From positions 1 to 9,213 of the forward strand of contig DQUE01000182.1 in the NCBI GenBank assembly GCA_015662405.1: a stretch of 9,213 bases of DNA. The letters run 5' to 3'. Below, one piece after another: positions 1 to 5,801 of the stretch. A program made the position numbers and the translations under genes. The notes below the pieces were generated by a model. The model had not been told where the DNA came from. It saw only the letters and a list, made by a program, of their open reading frames with translations, and ran no database searches. Numbering within the stretch: the stretch's first letter is position 1; the number at the start of each line of letters is the position of its first letter. The DNA comes from Sulfurimonas autotrophica. GTDB lineage: Bacteria; Campylobacterota; Campylobacteria; Campylobacterales; Sulfurimonadaceae.

Positions 1-69
1 ATAGTGGAGCAGATTATCTGCAATATCCTCTTTTTCTAAATTTTTAATAGTAGGGGTAATTGTTAACAT
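1..69 (-). CDS. 5' end of an unidentified gene, cut by the window edge
   Basis: An open frame starts with ATG at 69-67 and runs off the left edge after 23 codons. It reads M-L-T-I-T-P-T-I-K-N-L-E-K-E-D-I-A-D-N-L-L-H-Y. The ATG shares one base with the TGA stop of dusB (TGATG), a classic arrangement for translational coupling, so it is probably the next gene of the same operon. No strong Shine-Dalgarno sequence is visible; a GAG lies about 11 bases upstream. I considered TilS, because tilS lies beside dus in some relatives, but the visible residues show no PP-loop motif (SGGxDS) and do not resemble a TilS start that I know. The product is unknown. Confidence 0.5.
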   Translation of the reverse strand, partial: MLTITPTIKNLEKEDIADNLLHY

Positions 70-1022
70 CAGAGTGTCATCTCACTATTTTTAAAAAAAT
101 CATCTATCACACAACGATAGGTATGAATATCATCTATAGAGTTTACTTCATTTCTTAGTACTGATGCGCCGCGGTAACCTTTCGAGTAAGTATGCGTATG
201 TTTTCGAAACATAGCAACACCACGTTGCCCATAAAATTCAATCATTTTATCAAAGTGTTCCATAATAATTGCATGTTTGAGACTTTGATCAATATGCTCA
301 CTGCCGGTTTTGAGTTGATGAAATATCCATGGAGCACCTACTGCACCGCGACCTATCATGACGCCATCTGCACCTGTATACTCTAATACCCATTTTGCCT
401 TTTCATAAGAATCTATATCTCCATTAGCAATGACAGGAATATTTACCGCCTCTTTTATCTCTCTTATAGCATCATAATCCACTTCTGCCTTAAATTTTCC
501 GCTACGTGTTCTTCCGTGAACTGCAATAAAATCTGCTCCACTCTCTTGAACAACTTTAGCGATCTCTACATGGGTTTTTTTCTCAAACCCAAGTCTTATC
601 TTTACACTTGTCATATCTTTATGCGAAGTATCTTTAATAGTTTTAATAATTTTACCCATTAAAGAAAGATCCAAAAGAAGAGAACTACCACTACCATGTC
701 CGACAACTTTAGGAACAGGACAACCGCAGTTTAAATCAATAATATCAATCCCTTCTTGTTCATTTAATATCTCTACAGCACTCTTTACTATAGCAGTATC
801 AGCACCAGCAATTTGAACAGAGTAAGGATCTTCCAAAGAGGATTTTTCAAGCATATGAAACGTTTTTTTTGAACCATGTGCTAATGCATTTGCACTTAGC
901 ATTTCACTTACAGTCAGATCTGCTCCAAATTTTTTCACCACACTTCTAAAAGGAAGATCAGTAAAGCCCGCCAATGGGGCTAAAACATATAAGGGTTTAT
1001 CAAAGGAGAGATTATTTTTCAT
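69..1022 (-). CDS. dusB: tRNA-dihydrouridine synthase, DusB/NifR3-like
   Basis: This is an FMN-dependent enzyme that reduces specific uridines in the tRNA D-loop to dihydrouridine, acting in the cytoplasm with NADPH. The 317 residues match the usual Dus length of about 310-330. Visible motifs, in order, are the TIM-barrel start LAPLAGFTDLPFR (14-26), the active-site segment NCGCP (98-102) whose Cys101 is the expected catalytic proton donor, the FMN-contacting Lys141 in VKIRLGF, VHGRTR (168-173), ANGDI (199-203) and GVMIGRGA (220-227). The C-terminal helical tRNA-binding part includes FRKH...KGYRGASVLR (272-290), close to the RKH...KG.pGA..lR pattern of DusB. The ATG lies two bases after the stop of the upstream membrane-protein gene and has no recognisable Shine-Dalgarno site, so translation probably depends on coupling. 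Dus activity is secure; assignment to the DusB subfamily is likely but less certain. Confidence 0.93.
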   Translation of the reverse strand: MKNNLSFDKPLYVLAPLAGFTDLPFRSVVKKFGADLTVSEMLSANALAHGSKKTFHMLEKSSLEDPYSVQIAGADTAIVKSAVEILNEQEGIDIIDLNCGCPVPKVVGHGSGSSLLLDLSLMGKIIKTIKDTSHKDMTSVKIRLGFEKKTHVEIAKVVQESGADFIAVHGRTRSGKFKAEVDYDAIREIKEAVNIPVIANGDIDSYEKAKWVLEYTGADGVMIGRGAVGAPWIFHQLKTGSEHIDQSLKHAIIMEHFDKMIEFYGQRGVAMFRKHTHTYSKGYRGASVLRNEVNSIDDIHTYRCVIDDFFKNSEMTL

Positions 1023-1024
1023 TT

Positions 1025-2044
1025 TTATATAAACATATCAATACTAAAATTCTGCCCACACTCTTTAAGAGCACGATAAGCCTTAAAGTTTTGATATTCA
1101 TTTGGTTGCGAATTATCAAGAATAGCATTAGCAGGTGCTATCATCTCCAAATCATACAGTGTATAGAGATAAGCATCCATAGCATCATCATTCTCTTCAG
1201 ACAATGTTTCAAAAAGCTTGATTCTTTGTTCTGGAATCATACCACCTTTTGAAAGAATAGTAGCAATTTCAATATAATCTTTTTTCAGCAACTCTAACAT
1301 CGCAAACAACTCTAAAATTTCTTCATTACTAATTTCTAAAATATTTTCATCTGCATTTATTCTTGAAAGAATTCTGTGTAAAGCCTCTTTTGTCAAATAA
1401 TTTTTATATTTTTTAATACCACTTAGTGGTGCAGTTTTCACATAATCTGTATAAACCTCTTTGCATAAACGCTCATCATATTTCGTAGAGTTAGACAAAA
1501 TAGATTCTGCACTTATTTGACCTTTTTTATATCTATTTCTCTCATTTTGTATCATAAGTTCATTATCTGATGGCAAATTATATGGTTTTAAATCTACTAC
1601 TTCACCATTTTTAATCTTTTGAATCAATTCTAAAACTTTATCAATTTTTTCATTGTTTATTTTTTCAACCATATCACTTTTTGGGTAAACTATACTATTT
1701 TGTAAAAGTGCTCCTAAAAGTTTGTATCTCTCTGTTTTGAAAGTATAATGTATCTCTTTTTTTCCCAAATAAGCATCAACAATAGCATTAATAAATTTTT
1801 CATAATCTTTTTCATATTTACGTAATCTAAAAGTACCCACAATTGAATAAAATATCATATGTGCAACACTAGCGAGATACAAAACGAAAATCGGTATAAC
1901 AATCCATATAGCAATTAACAAAGATGGCATAGGAATACCAAAAAGGTCTATACTCATGCTCCCTTGTGTCACATATGCATACACATACCATCCAACAAGT
2001 CCCATCCAAATCAATGCTGCTACTGTATATCTTTTAATATTCAT
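1025..2044 (-). CDS. Unrecognised two-TM membrane protein with a large helical cytoplasmic domain
   Basis: I do not recognise the family of this 339-residue protein. The N-terminus has two hydrophobic segments, about residues 7-25 and 41-68, separated by a short loop (26-40) containing SMSIDLFGIPMP. Positive charges before TM1 (K4, R5) and after TM2 (RLRKYEK, 73-79) place both ends in the cytoplasm by the positive-inside rule. Residues 72-339 are charged, Lys/Glu rich and predicted mostly helical, with no signal peptide, ATP-binding loop, metal cluster or obvious catalytic motif. The ATG at 2044 has a good Shine-Dalgarno AAAGGA (2052-2057, seven-base spacer) that overlaps the dksA stop codon. 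The gene sits between dksA and dusB with gaps of 11 and 2 bases, so it is almost certainly expressed with them. A membrane protein occupies the same place in Campylobacter jejuni (Cj0124c, from memory), which suggests a conserved lineage-specific gene. Confidence 0.85.
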   Translation of the reverse strand: MNIKRYTVAALIWMGLVGWYVYAYVTQGSMSIDLFGIPMPSLLIAIWIVIPIFVLYLASVAHMIFYSIVGTFRLRKYEKDYEKFINAIVDAYLGKKEIHYTFKTERYKLLGALLQNSIVYPKSDMVEKINNEKIDKVLELIQKIKNGEVVDLKPYNLPSDNELMIQNERNRYKKGQISAESILSNSTKYDERLCKEVYTDYVKTAPLSGIKKYKNYLTKEALHRILSRINADENILEISNEEILELFAMLELLKKDYIEIATILSKGGMIPEQRIKLFETLSEENDDAMDAYLYTLYDLEMIAPANAILDNSQPNEYQNFKAYRALKECGQNFSIDMFI

Positions 2045-2051
2045 TTTTGAA

Positions 2052-2057
2052 TCCTTT
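2052..2057 (-). promoter_or_regulatory. Ribosome-binding site of the membrane-protein gene, overlapping the dksA stop
   Basis: AAAGGA lies seven bases before the ATG at 2044, and its first two bases belong to the dksA TAA stop. Ribosomes ending dksA would cover the site, so the two genes are probably translated in a linked way. Confidence 0.7.
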
Positions 2058-2412
2058 ATTTAGATTTCTCCATAATTTCTCTACAATCAATACAATAAAA
2101 AGCGTGTGGTTTTACTTTCAGTCTTTGAAAACCTATCTCATCTTCACACATTTCACAGATTCCGTAACCACCATTTTTAATTTTAGAGAGTGTCTTTTCA
2201 ATCTCTTTTAATTCTTGCTTTTGCTGCTCAATTATAGCACCTTCTACCATAGAATTATTACTCGCTGAAGCATAATCACCCTCATCATTTAAATCTGATG
2301 CATTTAATTCACTTAATTCTGAACGCACATCCTGAATATTTTTTTCTATCTGTTCTTTTCGACTTAGTAATAAATCTTTAAAATATTTCAACTCACTTGC
2401 TTGCACTAACAT
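2056..2412 (-). CDS. dksA: DksA/TraR-family RNA polymerase-binding transcription factor
   Basis: DksA proteins bind in the secondary channel of RNA polymerase and, with ppGpp, adjust promoter use during starvation. This 118-residue protein has the two hallmarks. A coiled-coil hairpin (about 5-75) has at its tip D43-E-G-D46-Y-A48, matching the DxxDxA motif needed for DksA activity in E. coli. A C-terminal zinc finger has four cysteines, C86-x2-C89-x17-C107-x2-C110. It is about 33 residues shorter than E. coli DksA, mainly at the N-terminus, as is common in Campylobacterota. The rlmH stop is only seven bases upstream. The best Shine-Dalgarno, AAGGA at 2415-2419, lies just two bases before the ATG at 2412 but eight bases before an in-frame GTG (codon 3, 2406-2404), so the true start could be that GTG (116 residues). 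Family assignment is firm; regulation of the downstream genes is not implied. Confidence 0.92.
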   Translation of the reverse strand: MLVQASELKYFKDLLLSRKEQIEKNIQDVRSELSELNASDLNDEGDYASASNNSMVEGAIIEQQKQELKEIEKTLSKIKNGGYGICEMCEDEIGFQRLKVKPHAFYCIDCREIMEKSK

Positions 2413-2414
2413 TT

Positions 2415-2419
2415 TCCTT
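2415..2419 (-). promoter_or_regulatory. dksA ribosome-binding site with unusual spacing
   Basis: AAGGA directly follows the rlmH TAG stop. It is only two bases from the ATG at 2412 but eight bases from an in-frame GTG at 2406-2404, which makes the dksA start ambiguous by two codons. Confidence 0.55.
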
Positions 2420-2878
2420 CTATTTATGATATGGATGATTGTTTAATATTGTAAAACCTCTGTATATCTGTTCTAATAAAACTACTTTGGCAATTTTATG
2501 ACTCATTGTCATTTTACTTAAACTGATAACAGCATCGCTTTTTCTTATAAATTCTTCTTCAAAACCATAAGCTCCGCCTATGAAAAATTTTACGGACATT
2601 TTATCATTTAATAGCTTACTAAACTCAAAACTATCGATTAATTTTCCATTAGGATGCAAAGTTATACAAAAATCTTTCCCAATATAAGCTTCTAAAGCTT
2701 TTGTATATGCTTTTTGCGCAGCTTGTGGGGAGATTGTGTGTGCTTTTGTTACATCTTTTGTAAGGATCTCTCTATCTTCTACCTTTGCAAATCGTGATAT
2801 CATCTTTACAAGATCTTTATATAATGGATCGTATAGTGACTTCTCCTTTTTTGCTATAGAAATAATCTCTATCTTCAT
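2420..2878 (-). CDS. rlmH: 23S rRNA (pseudouridine-1915-N3) methyltransferase RlmH
   Basis: RlmH is a SPOUT-class enzyme that uses S-adenosylmethionine to methylate pseudouridine 1915 in helix 69 of 23S rRNA on the assembled 70S ribosome. At 152 residues it is the normal size (E. coli 155). Visible signatures are LHPNGKLIDSFEFSKLL (74-90), the SAM-binding knot segment FFIGGAYGFEEEF (98-110), LSKMTMSHKIAKVVLLEQIYR (120-140) and the diagnostic C-terminal NNHPYHK (146-152). The start ATG overlaps the thiE-like stop by four bases (ATGA), with GGAAG about 12 bases upstream, so coupled translation is likely. The neighbouring accD and dksA match the order I recall in Campylobacter. No anomaly was seen. 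Confidence 0.95.
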   Translation of the reverse strand: MKIEIISIAKKEKSLYDPLYKDLVKMISRFAKVEDREILTKDVTKAHTISPQAAQKAYTKALEAYIGKDFCITLHPNGKLIDSFEFSKLLNDKMSVKFFIGGAYGFEEEFIRKSDAVISLSKMTMSHKIAKVVLLEQIYRGFTILNNHPYHK

Positions 2879-3438
2879 TGAAGTAAACCACTTCCGATTA
2901 CATTATAAGCTACATGATGAAATGAGTCAGTTAACTTCACTCCACCTATTGCTGCAACGGGATGCTTCGATTTTGATGCGATAAGATCAAGCTTTGCACC
3001 AAGAATATTCGTAACATCTTCTTTTGTAGATGTGTTTCTGTATGCACCAAGTCCTATATAGTTTACATCCATTGCATTAGCCTGCAATACTTCTCTTTCA
3101 TTGTGTGTTGATATACCTAGTATTTTATCTTTTTTAATCACAGTGCGTAAAATCTTTACAGCTTTTTCTACATCTTCATCTATAGCTTTTAAATCCTCTT
3201 GCCCAACATGCACACCATCACAAAACGCAACAAGTTCATAAGCATCATTAACAATTAAAAACCCATCATACAGCTTTCTTATTTTGATCAATTGTTCTTT
3301 TATAAAGTCGACATCAGCACTCTTGTTTCTATATTGCATAATTTCAGCATTACTCTTTTTTGCAATATCTATAAAAGTTTCCAAAGGGACCTCTTTGTTG
3401 TCCAACATATCCTGATCACATAATGCGTAGAGTTTCAT
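2875..3438 (-). CDS. thiE: Thiamine-phosphate synthase-like protein (ThiE/TenI family), short C-terminus
   Basis: ThiE joins HMP pyrophosphate and the thiazole phosphate to give thiamine monophosphate, on a TIM barrel. Most expected active-site elements are present: Q35-Y-R37-N-K39 for the pyrophosphate and pyrimidine, N64-D65 and D82 for magnesium, DGVHVGQEDL (74-83), S110 in ILGISTH, T136-S-T138-K139 in the loop after YIGLGAYRN, and AIGGV (163-167). This set favours true ThiE activity over the tautomerase TenI, but TenI-like function cannot be excluded. At 187 residues it is about 20-30 shorter than usual. The ND-to-DGVH spacing looks about two residues shorter than in Bacillus ThiE, and the protein stops at VIGSGLLQ, where the family normally continues with SAI and a final helix. 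The start lies one base after the accD stop, with only a weak AAAAGA ribosome site, and the stop overlaps rlmH. There are no other thiamine genes here. Confidence 0.82.
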   Translation of the reverse strand: MKLYALCDQDMLDNKEVPLETFIDIAKKSNAEIMQYRNKSADVDFIKEQLIKIRKLYDGFLIVNDAYELVAFCDGVHVGQEDLKAIDEDVEKAVKILRTVIKKDKILGISTHNEREVLQANAMDVNYIGLGAYRNTSTKEDVTNILGAKLDLIASKSKHPVAAIGGVKLTDSFHHVAYNVIGSGLLQ

Positions 3439-3439
3439 A

Positions 3440-4285
3440 CTAATCTTTTTGTAATAATACTAGTAAATCACTCAAGGTTTTTTTCAACTCATTTCTATTT
3501 ACTATCATATCAATAGAACCATGTTCGAGTAAAAACTCAGCTCTTTGAAAGCCATCTGGAAGTTCTGAACCAATAGTCTGCTCAATTACCCTCTGCCCTG
3601 CAAAACCGATCAAAGCACCAGGTTCAGCTATAACAATATCGCCAAGGTTTGCAAAAGATGCACTCACCCCACCCATTGTAGGATCTGTTAAAACAGAGAT
3701 AAAAGGTAGTCTATGATTTGAAAGTTTTGCTAATGCTGCAGATGTTTTACTCATCTGTAATAGGGAAAAAGTAGATTCTTGCATTCTTGCACCACCAGAA
3801 GCACTTAGTATAATCAAACCTTGTTTCTTCTCAATAGCTCTATGAGCTGCACGAACAATTTTTTCACCTTCAACTGATCCCAATGAACCACCCATAAATG
3901 CAAAATCAAAAATAACAAGCTGTACAGCAACATCGTTCATTTTACATTCACCACTCACAACAGATGACTTTCGACCTGTTTTTGCATATGCCTCTTCAAT
4001 GCGTTTTTTATACGGTTTTTTATCTACAAATCGTAATGGATCTACAGGTTCAAGAGATGCATCATACTCTACAAACGTATCCTCATCTGCAAGCATTTTC
4101 AATCTTTCTTTTACACCAATACGAATATGATAGCCACATTTCGGACATACATAATTTTGATTTTCAACCTCTTTATAGTACATTAAAGAGTGGCAAGACT
4201 TACATTTAATCCAATGCGATCCAGCTTCGGCTTTTTCTGGCTGTTTATTATCAAAAGTTTTTGTAAAAAGGTTAAGTAAGTTCAA
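3440..4285 (-). CDS. accD: Acetyl-CoA carboxylase carboxyltransferase subunit beta
   Basis: AccD pairs with AccA to move the carboxyl group from carboxybiotin to acetyl-CoA, giving malonyl-CoA, the committed step of fatty-acid synthesis. The 281 residues fit the family. The N-terminal zinc ribbon has C28-x2-C31-x15-C47-x2-C50, and the crotonase-fold domain shows GSLGSVEGEKI (133-143), SASGGARMQE (161-170), DPTMGGVSASFA (201-212), EPGALIGFAGQRVIEQ (221-236) and LPDGFQRAEFLLEHGSID (242-259). The start is TTG at 4285-4283. It is supported by AAGGA at 4293-4297 with a seven-base spacer and by the family-typical N-terminus about 27 residues before the first cysteine; the next methionine, M35, would cut into the zinc ribbon. 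It is the first gene of the left operon and follows the only real intergenic gap, which carries promoter-like sequence. accA is not in this window. Confidence 0.95.
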   Translation of the reverse strand: MNLLNLFTKTFDNKQPEKAEAGSHWIKCKSCHSLMYYKEVENQNYVCPKCGYHIRIGVKERLKMLADEDTFVEYDASLEPVDPLRFVDKKPYKKRIEEAYAKTGRKSSVVSGECKMNDVAVQLVIFDFAFMGGSLGSVEGEKIVRAAHRAIEKKQGLIILSASGGARMQESTFSLLQMSKTSAALAKLSNHRLPFISVLTDPTMGGVSASFANLGDIVIAEPGALIGFAGQRVIEQTIGSELPDGFQRAEFLLEHGSIDMIVNRNELKKTLSDLLVLLQKD

Positions 4286-4292
4286 AAAAAAA

Positions 4293-4297
4293 TCCTT
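4293..4297 (-). promoter_or_regulatory. accD ribosome-binding site supporting a TTG start
   Basis: AAGGA on the minus strand is followed by seven T residues and then TTG at 4285-4283. The ideal spacing, and the lack of any suitable ATG before the zinc ribbon, decide the TTG start of accD. Confidence 0.8.
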
Positions 4298-4317
4298 AAA
4301 TTATATAATTAGGCTTT

Positions 4318-4343
4318 ATTATAACAAATTAATGGTTATTATA
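4318..4343 (-). promoter_or_regulatory. Candidate accD promoter(s), tandem TATAAT boxes
   Basis: On the minus strand two perfect TATAAT hexamers lie at 4343-4338 and 4323-4318, 20 bases apart. The downstream one would start transcripts near 4311, giving a leader of about 25 bases that contains the accD Shine-Dalgarno site. Neither has a good TTGACA -35 box, which is usual for the main sigma factor of Campylobacterota, where the -10 box and upstream T-rich stretches dominate. A third TATAAT at 4305-4300 is too close to the ribosome site to serve accD. Confidence 0.5.
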
Positions 4344-4374
4344 AAGAATTTTTGAGATATTTTTTGAGAAGAAA

Positions 4375-4388
4375 GAGTAGATCTACTC
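4375..4388. repeat. 14-base perfect palindrome
   Basis: GAGTAGATCTACTC is its own reverse complement. It overlaps the 3' arm of the gltD stem-loop, so the central GAGTA could pair either with the upstream or the downstream TACTC. Its centre is about 50-70 bases upstream of the probable accD transcription start, a distance compatible with a binding site for a dimeric regulator. No known operator was recognised. Confidence 0.5.
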
Positions 4389-4407
4389 ATTAAAAATGAG
4401 TAAATCT
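4379..4407 (-). terminator. Stem-loop after gltD, possible terminator
   Basis: Read on the minus strand, AGATTTACTCATT and AATGAGTAGATCT form a 13-bp stem with one G-U pair and a three-base TTT loop. It starts ten bases after the gltD stop codon (tandem TAATAA, 4420-4415). The stem is AT-rich and is followed by a mixed pyrimidine run (CTCTTTCTTCTC) rather than a clean U-tract. Termination is therefore plausible but not certain; the structure could also act as a 3'-end stabiliser. Confidence 0.5.
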
Positions 4408-4417
4408 CTATAAGTTA

Positions 4418-5800
4418 TTAGAGCAAAGAGTCAATAATGCTTCTTGCTGCTTCACGACCATCATAGGCTGCTGTTACAACTAAGTCCGCACCACGAAAAC
4501 AATCACCACCAGCATATATCCCTGGTGTTGTCGTCTCATGCGTCTTTTCATCTATAATAATCCCACCCCATGCATTTGTCTCTATTCCATTTTCAGCAAA
4601 AAAAGCTGGAACAACAGGATCAAATCCAAGTGACATGATAATTACATCAGCATTCACTCTATATTGTGAACCTTTTACTTCTTCCATACGTTGACGTCCA
4701 GATGCATCTTTTGCACCTAAAGTTGTTTTAACAACTTCCACAGCTACAGCACGTCCCTCTTCATTTACAATAATCTCTTTTGGTGCAACAAGAAATGTAA
4801 AATCAACACCCTCTTCCATAGCATTTTTATACTCTTTTTTCGAACCTGGCATATTATGCTCATCACGACGATACAAACATGTAACAGATTTTGCGCCTTC
4901 ACGTTTTGCCGTTCTAAGACAATCCATTGCAGTATCTCCACCACCAATAACAACCACATTCAAATCTTTAAAATCAAACTTCTTCTCATATGGTTCATGA
5001 AAGTTTTTTCTTTGGATATTGATCAAATAATCCATTGCCTTATAGACATTAGGAGCATTTTCACCTGCAATACCAGCACTTTTTGCCTTTGTAGCACCTA
5101 CTCCAACAAAAATAGCATCATGATTATTTGCTATTTCTGCAAAATCTACATCACAACCGACTTCACAATTAAGTACTAATGTAAGACCTGCATCTTCTAA
5201 AAGTTTTACACGTCTCTGAACTACTTTTTTATCAAGTTTAAAGTTTGGAATACCATAAGTTAACAATCCACCAGCACGATCATTTCTTTCATACATAGTA
5301 ACTGCTATACCAGCACGTAAAAGATAGGTAGCAGCAGAGAGTCCTGCAGGACCACTCCCTATAACTGCAACTTTTTTATCAGTTGTAATCCCAGGAAAAT
5401 CTGGTTTATACCCTGCCTTAAATCCCTCTTCAGTTATGTGCGTCTCTACTGAACCAATTGTAATAGCTCCATGCCCATCATTTAAAGTACAATCACCTTC
5501 ACAAAGTCTATCATGAGGACAGACTCTTCCCATTACTTCAGGAAAAGGAGAGGGTTCGTTTGAGAGTTTAAATGCAAACTCTAAATCTTTTTGGGCAATA
5601 GATTTTAACCATTGTGGAATATAATTATGCAAAGGACACTTGTTTAAACAAAATGGATCTCCACACTGAATACATCTATCACTTTGGGTTGCTGCTTCAT
5701 CTTTGTCAAAAACCTCATAAATTTCACCAAAGTCTTTTGTTCTATCAACAACCAATCTTTTTTCAGGCTCAATTCTTTCAATATTTAAATATTCACGCAT
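4418..5800 (-). CDS. gltD: Glutamate synthase small (beta) subunit, NADPH-dependent
   Basis: GltD takes electrons from NADPH through FAD and passes them by iron-sulfur clusters to GltB for glutamate synthesis. With the ATG at 5800 the protein has 460 residues, close to E. coli GltD (472). The N-terminal iron-sulfur part has C43-x2-C46-x4-C51-x3-C55 and C94-x5-C100-x3-C104. An FAD-binding VIGSGPAGLSAA follows at about 146-157, GGLLTYGIPNFKL at 177-189, the NADPH-binding VIGGGDTAMDC at 284-294, and the closing AGGDCFRGADLVVTAAYDGR near the C-terminus. I chose the ATG at 5800 because GGAG (5807-5810) lies six bases upstream and MREYLNIERIEPEKR fits the family start. Longer in-frame options (TTG 5818, ATG 5812) would overlap gltB. 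The gene begins one base after gltB and ends in TAATAA. No anomaly was seen. Confidence 0.95.
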   Translation of the reverse strand: MREYLNIERIEPEKRLVVDRTKDFGEIYEVFDKDEAATQSDRCIQCGDPFCLNKCPLHNYIPQWLKSIAQKDLEFAFKLSNEPSPFPEVMGRVCPHDRLCEGDCTLNDGHGAITIGSVETHITEEGFKAGYKPDFPGITTDKKVAVIGSGPAGLSAATYLLRAGIAVTMYERNDRAGGLLTYGIPNFKLDKKVVQRRVKLLEDAGLTLVLNCEVGCDVDFAEIANNHDAIFVGVGATKAKSAGIAGENAPNVYKAMDYLINIQRKNFHEPYEKKFDFKDLNVVVIGGGDTAMDCLRTAKREGAKSVTCLYRRDEHNMPGSKKEYKNAMEEGVDFTFLVAPKEIIVNEEGRAVAVEVVKTTLGAKDASGRQRMEEVKGSQYRVNADVIIMSLGFDPVVPAFFAENGIETNAWGGIIIDEKTHETTTPGIYAGGDCFRGADLVVTAAYDGREAARSIIDSLL

Positions 5801-5801
5801 A

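Larger units (their letters stand above)
4286..4417 (-). other. gltD-accD intergenic region, probable operon boundary
   Basis: This 132-base stretch is the only spacer longer than 11 bases. In the direction of transcription it holds a second in-frame stop for gltD, a 13-bp stem-loop, an overlapping 14-base palindrome, a pyrimidine-rich run, two well-placed TATAAT boxes, an AT-only palindrome with a third TATAAT, and the accD ribosome-binding site with a T-run. There is no ORF of note and no tRNA or recognised riboswitch. The parts are listed separately. Confidence 0.8.

Noticed and set aside
99..101. Extra cysteine in the Dus active site (NCGCP) as an anomaly
   Set aside because: The catalytic cysteine is the second one, and a cysteine two residues before it appears, from memory, to be usual in Campylobacterota Dus proteins. 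The numbers here are residue positions in DusB.
974..1252. Plus-strand open frame spanning the dusB/membrane-protein junction
   Set aside because: It is antisense to two well-supported genes, has no ribosome site of note and its protein resembles nothing known.
4379..4407. Canonical strong intrinsic terminator
   Set aside because: The stem is long but AT-rich, and no continuous U-tract follows in either direction, so it was kept only as a possible terminator.
4856..5179. Plus-strand open frame opposite gltD
   Set aside because: It covers the conserved NADPH-binding region of gltD on the other strand and is rich in I/C/T, as expected of a shadow frame.
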